NCBI GenBank assembly: GCA_001600415.1
Contig: BCJX01000005.1
Location: 228,268 to 292,267 of the forward strand
Direction of reading: 5' to 3'
Source of the DNA: Pascua guehoae
Taxonomy: Eukaryota; Basidiomycota; Tremellomycetes; Trichosporonales; Trichosporonaceae
DNA length: 64,000 nucleotides
Shown: positions 35,969 to 46,539 of the stretch, in pieces
How positions within the stretch are numbered: position 1 is the first letter of the stretch
Layout of the letters: the number at the start of each line of letters is the position of its first letter
Notes under the pieces: model-generated
The model's database searches: none
Told to the model about the DNA's origin: nothing
What the model saw: only the letters and a program-made list of their open reading frames with translations
Program-made: the position numbers and the translations under genes

Positions 35969-37102
35969 GGGTGAAATGGGGAGAGAAAGGTAAGAGAAGG
36001 TGTGTTGGGGGGAAGGGAGATGGAGACAGGTAAGAGAAGGTGTGGGCGGGGGAGGAAGATGATGATGAGAATATGTAATTGTTAGAAACCTCGTCAAGTA
36101 CCTTCTTCGACTCTGGGCTGTTGTATAAACTAGAGAATAGAGTAATATGAAGAGCGGAGATACTGAGTTCTACCCTTATAAGGTCGCCCACCAGGGGCGC
36201 CCCGCGGGCGCGCGTGGCAGTGCCACAAGGCTGTCACTATTACAACATAGGCGACGGACAGCAAGGTTCGCGGGCACACTTGAATGTATGAAGAACGACG
36301 AACGGGAACAATATGAAAGAAGGGAGAGGACGATGAAGGAAGGAAGGAAGGAAGGAAGGAAGGAAGGAAGGAAGGAAGGAAGGAAGNNNNNNNNNNNNNN
36401 NNNNNNNNNNNNNNNNNNNNNNNNNNNNNNNNNNNNNNNNNNNNNNNNNNNNNNNNNNNNNNNNNNNNNNNNNNNNNNNNNNNNNNNNNNNNNNNNNNNN
36501 NNNNNNNNNNNNNNNNNNNNNNNNNNNNNNNNNNNNNNNNNNNNNNNNNNNNNNNNNNNNNNNNNNNNNNNNNNNNNNNNNNNNNNNNNNNNNNNNNNNN
36601 NNNNNNNNNNNNNNNNNNNNNNNNNNNNNNNNNNNNNNNNNNNNNNNNNNNNNNNNNNNNNNNNNNNNNNNNNNNNNNNNNNNNNNNNNNNNNNNNNNNN
36701 NNNNNNNNNNNNNNNNNNNNNNNNNNNNNNNNNNNNNNNNNNNNNNNNNNNNNNNNNNNNNNNNNNNNNNNNNNNNNNNNNNNNNNNNNNNNNNNNNNNN
36801 NNNNNNNNNNNNNNNNNNNNNNNNNNNNNNNNNNNNNNNNNNNNNNNNNNNNNNNNNNNNNNNNNNNNNNNGAAGGAAGGAAGGAAGGAAGGAAGGAAGG
36901 AAGGAAGGAAGGAAGGAAGGAAGGAAGGAAGGAAGGAAGGAAGGAAGGAAGGAAGGAAGGAAGGAATGTGACCGGGAAGGAAGGAAGACGACAGTGAAGA
37001 GAAAGGGGGCAGCGAAGGAAGGAAGGGGACAGTTGAGGAAGGAAGACAACAGCGAAGGAAGGACGAGCACAGTGAAGGAAGTAAGAGGATGGTGGATCTG
37101 GC
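35969..37102. other. Interval between the two orphan copies, mostly microsatellite
   Basis: It contains the copy 1 upstream flank, a GC-palindromic patch near 36185-36225, and the GGAA microsatellite with its gap. No gene is seen; the long open frames through it are pure repeat translation. Confidence 0.7.
36335..36965. repeat. GGAA tetranucleotide microsatellite, degenerating to about 37085
   Basis: Uninterrupted GGAA units flank a 485-N gap (36387-36871), so the true array length is unknown. From 36966 to about 37085 it decays into imperfect GGAA and GAAGGAAG pieces directly beside the stop codon of orphan copy 2. Confidence 0.95.
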
Positions 37103-39303
37103 TCAACCGAGGACCTTGCCCACAGTGGTGAGATCGAAGGTGGAGTCCCGAATGAACTCCACAGCGGCTTCGTAAGCCTGCTCTCCGGTAGTATTTTTGA
37201 GGGAAGTCTGCTGTCAACCCGCCATTCCCACCACTGCAACAAGATACCAGGGAAGGTACATACCTCGCGAACATTCATGTGCTTCGTCTCGGTCTCAATC
37301 TGCGTCACCACCTGCGTGCGGAGTGAGTTCTCCTCATCGGGTTTGATGACGCAGAAGTTGGAGGTCAAAGAATCGCCGTCGTAGGTCACCACTGGAGACT
37401 CTGTTGATGAGTATCATTCATTTACAAGCGACGCACCATCTGAGGACGATTCTTGGAAAAGTGGACAGTTTCGGAGCTTGTCACGAAGGTGTGGAACAAG
37501 CGCGCGAAGACCGCCCACTCGTTCGCCAAGGGCCTTCTCGACCTGCTCGTGGATGTACCGGTATGGGCCAAGAATGTTCCTCTGGGCCGGGTCGATGGTT
37601 TCCTGGGAAGTGTCAGTGAATGTTACGACATGCTGTTTGTTACAACCTATCTCACTCACCGAGAGGACATTCAAAACCGAGCAATCGACCCCCAGTGCAG
37701 TCTGAGATGAGGGGTCGAGGGTTGGCATGTAGACATCTTGTATGTCCGCGATGCGACCAATGCCAATCCGGAGCCACCGGAAGTACTCCAGGAAGTCTTC
37801 CGTGTCCTAGTCAACCTCCACAGAGTGGCGGTCGAACCTGGCTTTGGCGGGCATGAGGGGATGGTTCTGCAATGTCAGGTTCAGAAGACACTTGGTGATG
37901 GTCCTTCAAAAGCCTCTCCCTTGGAATGCGCGCTGTACATGGGTTCTTGGATCTGCGCCGTGCGCTGGGCACCAGCACGCTGGCCGCTGGTGTCCCCCAA
38001 AACCGGCGCCGTAACTGGGGATAAGTCACCTCCTTCCGAATCCGCTGGTCCTTGATGTCGGCATCGTCGGGTCGTTTTGACGACGGAGCGACGTTAATGG
38101 CTTCTTCGAGGATCGCGGGGACAATCTTCTCCTTCGCGTCGGTGCGGTACAGGACGTGTTTGTAATAGTCCAACTTGCCCTCGCGAGCGGGCGTCACCGC
38201 TGTCTCCGACTAAGATGTAAGCTGGATATACTCAAATCAGAGCGCCCTACCCAAAACCCATCCTCAAACATCGGCTCGGAGAGTTCGAGGTACACCCCCG
38301 CGGGAAGACGGTCGTTTCGACTGCGATCGATGTCGTCGCAGTCTGGGAAGGCCTTGACGAACGCACGAGGCAATGTTGTCGATGATGGCTCGAAGTGCTG
38401 GTCCTGCCCTCTTCGACTTGAGAATATTCGCGACCGTGACACGCTCATTCTCTTGAACAGAGGATCCGGAAATAGGGGGCGGGGGGAAGTTGTATCGCTT
38501 CGACCGGGCTACCAGGGCTTGTGTTGTAACATGGCTGTTGCTGCAGTGTTAGCTGTAGGCTGAGTAGGTGTCACTTACACCCAGGGATCTTTAATTTCAT
38601 CGCGGTCGATGATTCTCATGAAATTGTGAATGGCGTCCCTTGCAGGTTGGCCGAAGACCTCAGTGGCAAGCTCCCAGTTCCAAGCCTGAGAGCCCTCCAT
38701 TCGCCACTGAGTGTCCCCAGGCCCTTTCTCCGTGTAAAGGAGACGGTGGAGGGCGACCAGCGCACGTTCAACCTTGGCGCGGCGGAGAAGCAAAAGCGCC
38801 TCGCTTGTGGCGTCTCCTTGCTTTCGGTATCGAGTGAGGCTCGTATCGCTGAGCCCCTTGGTCTTGAGCCACTCAAGCTTGACATCGTCAAGAAGTTTCG
38901 ACCACTGGGATCGACCGACCTCGAGGTTGGACGGGAGGCCAAAGCCACTTGCCAATGAGTTACGCATGGTATTTACCTGGTCGTATACCGGGCGGACACA
39001 GTCGGAAGACGCGGAAGAGTCCCACGGAGTTTGCGGGACGGCGCGATGAAGGCCGTGGGTCTTAATACGGATAACCTCAGTCGAGGAGGAGTCCACGAGC
39101 CCCATTGCGCCATCCTCGAACGTCTTCACCACGTGCCCGGAGGGTGACGGGTCTTCACATCAGCACCTTGCTTACACAGGAGACATGATATGATTACGTA
39201 CCGCTGTTGCGACGTCGACGCTGCCTCTCCCGCGGAGCCTCAAAACTTGGCAAGGAATGGCGTTGAGGGTTTTCAGATGGTGTCTGGACTGTACGTCAGC
39301 AGT
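37103..39303 (-). pseudogene. Orphan tandem family, copy 2 (frameshift, stop, truncated 3' end)
   Basis: Paralogue of copy 1 and also of unknown function. From the 5' end the readable blocks are PQRHSLPSFEAPRERQRRRR, then VKTFEDGAMGL to RIKTHGLHR, then FGLPSNLEVGRSQWSKLLDD to WNWELATEVFGQPARDA (38575-39132). A single copy of the HPWE-type unit follows, then NHPLMPAKARFDRH, FLEYFRWLR, YRYIHEQVEKALGERVGGLR, and a final Glu-rich segment ending SFDLTTVGKVLG. Copy 1 continues about 340 residues further, so copy 2 is truncated. Lesions: a probable one-base insertion near 38355-38362 inside the HPWE-type unit and an in-frame TAG at 37807-37809. No in-frame ATG could be found for the first exon. A TATA-like sequence lies at 39359-39368. 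Sequencing error could explain one lesion but not easily all of them. Confidence 0.55.
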
Positions 39304-41668
39304 GGCAAAGTGGGACCGACATACCCAGCCAGATATTCCCGAGGAAGGCGTGGGCAGCTTTATATATTAGGGTGGAGGTGCTGATGCTACAAAAGCAGGA
39401 TTGTAAGGAGGGTGTGAAGGGCGTTAAGAGAAGAATGAAGATGAGGTGAACATGTGGATGCAGGGATATGTGCAGCGACAGAGAGAGTACACTGGGAGCA
39501 TGCCATATATACACTTGCTGCCATGACGTATGTTATGAGATGAGCAGAGGATCGACACCGCCGATCCGAGCTGAGTCAACTGCCATAAGCAGAGATGGAA
39601 GATGATCAGCGGTCCCAAACTCCATCAGGATTTGCCGAGCCGCAGAATGGACAGAGAAGACGCTATGATCGCTGTGTGGCGGATGCGAGGGTGGCAGATA
39701 TGCCACTTAGACAAATACAATGTTTAGGGTCCAAACCAATCAGAGAAGAAACATGTTCCAAATGGATGCAGGGACGCAAGTACAAAATACTCGTATAGAG
39801 CGGCAATATAGTTGGAAGACAGACGCTATACGGTGTGATGCTTGCTCTTCTGCCACATGGGATCCTTAGACCTTCTCAGCTGCAGATCAGGTCACGACCG
39901 CATCACTTTCTGCGACCAGCCTGACATAGAACCTGGGCATTTGGTGACGATACCAATAAGCAGCACTCTGTGGCGGAGATACCGTCGGCGAATGTTTAAC
40001 TTAGTCTCTCCACCTTGCCCGAACCGCACCCATCAAAATCACCCTAGCTGCATCCTACTCTCTACAAAGACGGATCCCAGTGGGCCAGCCGAGAGGAGAG
40101 GATAATGTAAGAGGAGCTTGTAGCCATGCCATGCAACCACAGATCGTTAAAATGCATGTGGAGCCATTACCGCTGGACCGACCGCAGATATTACGTGTAT
40201 ATCCCGTCAGCCCCCAAGCACCAGTGACAGCAAGAAAACGGGCGTGAGGCTGGCAGGCGACAATGACTCCTCTACTAGCAAATGGTCCTCCCATACATGG
40301 AGAGTCGTCTCCTTCATTCGGACAGGCACAAGTTTGCCTGGAACATGCGAAGAGATGGTTGGCGTTTCTGTGAGCTCGACCGCTTCACTTCTGCGAGTTC
40401 GGCCGCTTCAATTACTGAATCTCGGTACCAGGTTCGCATAGCAGTTATGCATTCTAAGAGTCTGGAGGGTTTGCGCTGAATCTTATTGTGAATCTATGTA
40501 TTTGGCCCACTCAAACCCACAACGTGTGAGCAGTCGCAAAGACGCAACCGTACTGGTCGACCACCTTCCCTGCCTGCCACACTGTCAACTTGGGTCACGT
40601 GACCCATACCACTCTTTCCGACACCCGACTCCAGCATTGCAGCTGACTCGGGGTAGTCGCACAGTTTCACACCACCCACCTTGCCATCAACTCACTTTGT
40701 TCGTCAACTACAGCGTTCGCACCCAATATGTTTACATGGTGCGACGGGAGCGGCGCGGTCGGAACAGAAGGCTTGACGTGGGTCCGTGCGTAAGCGATTC
40801 GCAAGGGACTTGTTCGATCAGTGATCAGCTCAAAACACCCTTCGGAATGGAACAACCTACATGCGTCAAGTAAGCTTTTGGACAGTGGCTCTGTGGAGAC
40901 TGAACACTATCGTGGGGATGGTGTTGTGGCATGTGGCATCGTCCCCAGCGCCCGGCAGGCTGCCACCATGCCACCTATTCTTTGGCTGGTGATGAGTTAG
41001 GGGTGGTCTGGTGACCTGCTGATCTGGAGACGCCACGCGCGACGCCAACAAACACAATGACACAATGTCACGCATCACGACGCGCCACGCACAGACCTCT
41101 GCACTTTGCATGCTTTGCATGCACTAGTGTGGGAACCACATCAGAGTCGATATCACCACACTAGCTCTCTACAAACTCTCGATCCACTAGCGTGTATGAT
41201 GCAGAGTTCGAGGCCCGGCCTGTTGTGCGCCAGGTCTCTGAAGAACACTCCAGACTAGATGTTGCGCCGACGCCGGCGGTCTCGGGTGGCGGGTGGCTGT
41301 CATGTCCAGCCATCGACGACGATCCGTGCCAAAAGGGGGGCGAAAGAAACATCACAAAGCAAAAAACGAGGGTCAAAGCGCCGAGGGCGAGCCTTGCACC
41401 AATGTTACCAAACACTGAGACGCGACTGACTTCTCTTTCTCAACTTGACACTTGACTGTTCCTTCCCCAAAAACCAAACACTTCACACCACCACTCCATC
41501 ACCACAACCACCGACCACAAGTACTCTGTCTCCAATCCATCCACCACTCTTACCTCCATCCACCACTCTCACCTCCAATCCACCACCACTCTCGCCTCCC
41601 CACCGCCCTCCTCTGCACCCCCACGCTCCAGACCTGCATACCTGCCTTCGGGCTTGCGCACCACCACC
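39304..41668. other. Intergenic, no gene seen
   Basis: Average-composition DNA without a supported frame. The last 200 bases before 41669 are pyrimidine-rich (CCACCA and CTC runs), typical of the leader just ahead of the kelch gene. Confidence 0.5.
39359..39368 (-). promoter_or_regulatory. TATA-like element upstream of orphan copy 2
   Basis: The minus-strand sequence CTAATATATAAAG lies about 20-60 bases upstream of the first recognisable exon of copy 2. This is suggestive only. Confidence 0.3.
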
Positions 41669-44600
41669 ATGCTCCGCGCTCCGAGCCTGCTGGCCACAGC
41701 GGTGCTCCTCCTCCCGACGCTCGTAGCCCAACTGGCGCCGCGGTAAGTGTCTCTCGGCCTCCCCTACGCTCTATTCACCCTCACTGACGACGACCAGCTG
41801 GGGCCATGCCTCCGTCTACCTCCCGTCTCCACCCACGCTGCTCATCCAGGGTGGCAGGGTGGACGCCTCTGAGCAGTTTACGTACAGCAGTGCGCCCACG
41901 TCGAGCGACACGCTCCTCCTCCCGCTCTCGTCGCCATTCGCAGCGTCGGACCCGCCGTTCCAAGTGGCCACGCCGTTTCTCAACGGGCCCAACTATGCGT
42001 GGCACTGCGTTGCGCCGCTCTTCAACGACGGCGGCAACTGGACCCTGTTAACATTTGGCGGCGAGGGGGGCTGGGCCGAGGCGTCTGCCAAGGGAAACGA
42101 CTCTGCATGGACGGCGATTCTGGACCCAGCACACAACACGGCAGTCTACACCAACCAGGACAATGGATGGGGAAATGAGCCGACCCGCCGCATTCATCAC
42201 ACCTGTGCGGCGCCACCGACCGGTGGCTTGGTCTACATTACAGGCGGTCAGAGCGCAGACGGCTCAAACAATGCGTTCACGGACGTGGTCGCATTCAACC
42301 CCCTCACAAACACGTTTGAGAACCGCGCACCACTCCCCGTCCCCTTATACCACCACCTGTCGGTGCTGCTCCCCAACGGCACGCTGTTGGTCTGGGGTGG
42401 CGTCTATACGTCTCCCGAGACGGGATCCCCTACCCTCGCACCCTGGAACCAGATCTACTCGCTTGACACGACACAAACAACCGCAACGTGGCAGATTATC
42501 ACCATCCCCGGCAATGTTCCAGACGGTCGCCGTGGCGCTACTGCCACTCTGAGCCCCGACGGCACGACCATCTTCATCTTTGGCGGCGCCGATGCCAACC
42601 TCGTTATTGCCTTGGGCGATGGATGGAAGCTCAACGTTGACACCCTCGAGTGGACCCAGGTGGTATCCGAGGCTAACGGTGAGAGTGCAGCATCTTGAAT
42701 GACACTAACAATCCAGGCCCCGGTGCACGCTACGACCACACGGCAGTAGACGTCGGAGGCGGGCAGGTCATTGTCTTTGGAGGTGAGCTTGCACATGTTT
42801 CCTCGGCTAACCTCTAGGCTTTGGAGACGATGGACCGCTTGATCCAACCGTATCCATCATTGACATCAACTATGTCCCTGGAGCCACCTCTACCACCGGA
42901 AATGCTGGAAATGGAGGCAACGCTGGGGCAGGCGGGGGCAACACTGGAACGGGCGGAGACTCGGGCACTTTCCAGCCCGGCTCAAACACTGGCACCGACT
43001 CTGGTTCAAACGCTGGCACCGACTCGGGTTCAAACACTGGCACCAACTCTGGTTCAAACTCTGGCACCAGCTCTGGCTCGGACGCTGGCTCGGACACTGG
43101 CTCAAACTCTGGCACCAACTCTGGCTCCAACGCTGGCACCGACACTGGTTCAAATGCCCCCAATTCTGGCTCCGGCGGCTCCACCGGCTCCGGCGGCTCT
43201 GGCCAGTCCAATTCGGGCTCGGGAACCACGCCTACCAACACCTCACCGCTTGTCCCAACCTTTACTCCTGTCCCTGCCCCCCCGGCGTCTTCGACGGACC
43301 CCAACGCGATTATTGTGGACAACGGTGGGTCAGGTGGGTCTTCATCCGGCACCGGGTCAACTCTCAACCCAGCCAACTCCCCTCCACTTCTCGGCGGAGC
43401 TCCTGCCTCTGGTAGCCCCCGCCCGTGGCCTGGTGCAACGACGGCGGGTGGCGACCACCAGCCAACAGCAAGTGCCACAGTGCTTACGAATCAAGGTGAC
43501 TCTCCGACTTCATCGCCTACGGACGTGGTCGGCGACAAGGCGAATTCGAATATCAAGACGGTGCCCATTGTCGTCGGCTCGCTTTTGGGATTCCTGGTGA
43601 TTATCGCCTTACTGGCGCTTCTCATCTTTTTACGGTACCGACGCCGCCAGCGCAAGCGCAACAATGCCTACACCCAGCCCGACGGAATGCCCTACGTCGA
43701 GCGCGTCCTCCGCGGCGACATCGAAGAGGCCATTGAGAACGAAAAGCACCAAAAGTCGCGTGCTGCCATTACCGCACTTGGCGTCGGTGTCAACCGCGCC
43801 GTTAGCAAGATTCGCAGCATCTCGGGCAGCAGTGTTACCGACGACTACCAGCGTATCCCCAACGACGCACCACCCGAGGAGGGAGGTGCTGGCGTGCGGC
43901 GCCAGTCTACCCGCCGTGTGGGGCAGGGAATCTTCCGTATTGGGCGCACACCCAATGCGCTCGACGCAGACTACGATTCCGACATTCCCAACCTTCCGGG
44001 CGTGCATGTTATTCGCAACCCTTCGAGCTCGCCCGAGGGTGAGCGGAGCGCCGAAGGACACCGCTACGATATGCTCGCTGGTGAGGTTGACGACCGGCTG
44101 AGCATTGGCGAGGATGAAGGCCCCGCGCACATTTACCACGAATTATCTCCCATCATCGAGTCGTCTGGCACCCCGTCGGGCACCGAAGGCGCAGACCGTC
44201 GCCGCCGTAGCACCATGTATACCGACGACAACACCAGCTTGAATGGTGAGATTCTCGCCCGGACAAAGACATTCAGCTACTCGTCGCTCGCGCCGTCCAC
44301 AGGCAACCGGCGTGTCTCTCCGGAAGGATCGTCGCCTTTTGATGACCCACCCTCCCGCCTGTCTCCCGACCCGTACGACGCCGACATGTCCCACTGGTCA
44401 AGCCTGTCGCGCCGCGGTCAGGGCACATCACCCGTCATGACGTCTGCCAACCCCAGCAGTGCCCTTCTCATTGCAGACTTTGGCAGCAGCCCGAGTCTCA
44501 ACCTGATGGACCTGTCTGCCGTCACAGCGATCGCCGCGGCGACTCAAGACGAACGTTTGGCCCGGCGCACCACAAACCTTTCTGGCATCTCGGGCATTTC

Positions 44601-46539
44601 GGGCCTCTCGGGACAGTCATCGCCGTCCATGGGCGAGGTGAACAGCGCCGAGATTGGTTCTGCCACACTTGTCCGCCAGGCGTCGGCGGCTGGATCGCTT
44701 GTTCGCGCCGACTCGCTTGGGCGTAGCCAGGCTTCACCAATGGCCCAGGTGACTGCCTCGGTGACATCGCCTTCAGCCCGTGTCATGTCTCCTCCGCCTA
44801 CATCCCGCGTCTTGTCCCCTCCGCCTACAGCCCGTGTCCTGTCCCCGCCGCCCGTCTCCCCTCCGCCCGTGTCGCGTGACCTTGCGGGAATGTCTCCTGC
44901 CACTGATCCGTTCACGTCGCCGGTTGCTGCAATCGCGGCGGGCGTCGTCGCAGGTGGAGCAGCGGCGACATTGGCGTCTGCTGGGTCGCCCACACCCCGC
45001 CGCAAGCACGATTCATTTTCACGTCTGCGCCGCCTGTCCGAGTCGTTACAGGGAATCAAGCGCACCCCTTCGGGTTCAGCGCGCTCCCCGCAGCCGGCCC
45101 CGCTCGACATTCGCGACCCCCGCCCGCCGCCGCCTCACTTCCCGCTCCATGATGACGACGATGACACAAAGGAGGAGCTGTCGGCCGTGCTCGAGGGTGA
45201 CATCTTTGGCCCGACTACAAACCTCGAGCTGTCCTACCCCAGCTCGCCCACAAAGAGCATAGCCAGTGTGCCCGGCAAGAGCATGGCGAGCGTGCAGAGC
45301 ATGCGTGACCTTGTCGTCGTCCGCCGCGAGGTGAGCGTGAGCAGCAACGAGGCCGAGATCATGTCGACGACGGACGCGCAGGACACGCCTCCAGACTCGC
45401 CCCGGGGCGCCCACGACTCTCTTGGTCTCGACCACCGCTCGCTGGAATCCTCGTCGCAGGAGCAGGCGCTGCTCAAGCCTCCAGGGTCTGAGGCCGACTT
45501 TGGCGAATTTGGCACCTCTGCGGGACACTCTGTTACCACGTTAAATACGTACAACACGGCCAACACGTCCAACTCTGTGTACGCGCAGTCGTCGTCAAAC
45601 TCGAAGAGTTCTGGCCAGACGTCGACAAGTGCACACTCGGCCGTCATGATTGTGTTGGAATCAGAGCGCCAGCGCACGCCGGTGCCGTTAGTCTACAGCC
45701 CAGCACGGAGCGTGAACATCAGCCCAACACGCTCGCCTCGCAAGGACGAGTCGGAGACCCGGATCTTACCCTCTGAGCACGCTGCGTCGCTTTCCAGGCG
45801 CCTGAACCAGCTCGCCGAAGCGCGCGACATGCCGGACCCATTCGACGACGCCCAAGAGTCTGAATTATTAAGCGACGCTGGCGCCGAGTTTGGCTTGTCG
45901 TGGGCCCCGGCGATGGGCGCGTCCGACCCCAAGTCTACGGGCGAGCCAAGCAGTACCACATCTCCATTGATGACTCCGACCGCGCCGCTTCGGTACACGA
46001 GCCCGTCCAAAGCCACAGCGCCCACCACACCGTCGCGCACGGCCAGCATCACCTCTGCGCTCACATCCCCGTTCACCCGCACGCCCTCGTCCAAGCTGTC
46101 CGCCAGTTTGACCTCGGCGCCAACGACACCCACGGCGCACGCTAGCCCTGCAAAGTCGGCCTCTGGATCCACGCCCTCGCGGTTTGGTCTCAAGCCCACG
46201 TCCACGTCCACTTCAACGTCCACTAGCCCCCAGCCCAAGCGTAAGAACATTGTCCGTCGTCCAGTGCGCGAACACGTCCACTCGATCAATGCGCGCGGCG
46301 GCGGCGTCCCGTCCAAGTTCCGCGAGGCCATTGGCGGCGAGTCGCCTCTAGGACCCGGTACGAGCCCCATGGCCGACCATGGCACGGGGACGAGCGCGTC
46401 GTCGTCGTCGCAGGGATCGTCGTCGTCGGCGTCGTCGTCGCCCACTGCCCCGCGCCGCTCCACGACGACAGTGTACACTGCCCCCAAGGAGCGCCTCACC
46501 GTGGCCAACCCCGACAACCGTTCGGACCCGAGCCTGTAA
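41669..46539 (+). CDS. Kelch-repeat single-pass membrane protein with long cytosolic tail
   Basis: Predicted 1580 residues from four exons (41669-41742, 41798-42678, 42717-42782, 42818-46539), introns 55, 38 and 35 nt. A cleavable signal peptide MLRAPSLLATAVLLLPTLVA opens it. Residues about 26-380 carry kelch-type blades with GG turns (VYITGGQSADGS, LLVWGGVYTSPETG, IFIFGGADAN, VIVFGGFGDDG), so a beta propeller outside the cell. A repetitive Gly/Ser/Thr/Asn stalk (about 390-580) follows, then a transmembrane helix near 588-613 (VVGSLLGFLVIIALLALLI) with a basic stop RYRRRQRKRNN. A cytosolic tail of about 967 residues is Ser/Pro/Thr-rich with few structured parts. Fungal kelch-TM proteins of this kind are mostly uncharacterised; a role in surface sensing or polarity is only a guess. 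Confidence 0.88.
42960..43160 (+). repeat. Coding minisatellite: Gly/Ser/Thr/Asn stalk repeats
   Basis: An imperfect 12- to 18-base tandem repeat encodes NSGTNSGSNAGTDTGSN-type units in the extracellular stalk of the kelch protein. Units vary by whole codons, so the frame is kept. Confidence 0.85.

Noticed and set aside
36130..37392. Very long open frames through the GGAA repeat and gap
   Set aside because: They are pure translation of a tetranucleotide repeat and N bases; the only real coding parts belong to orphan copy 2.
42870..46517. Long antisense frames across the kelch gene
   Set aside because: They are mirror frames of Ser/Pro-coding GC-rich DNA; the sense strand has signal peptide, kelch blades, membrane span and valid introns.
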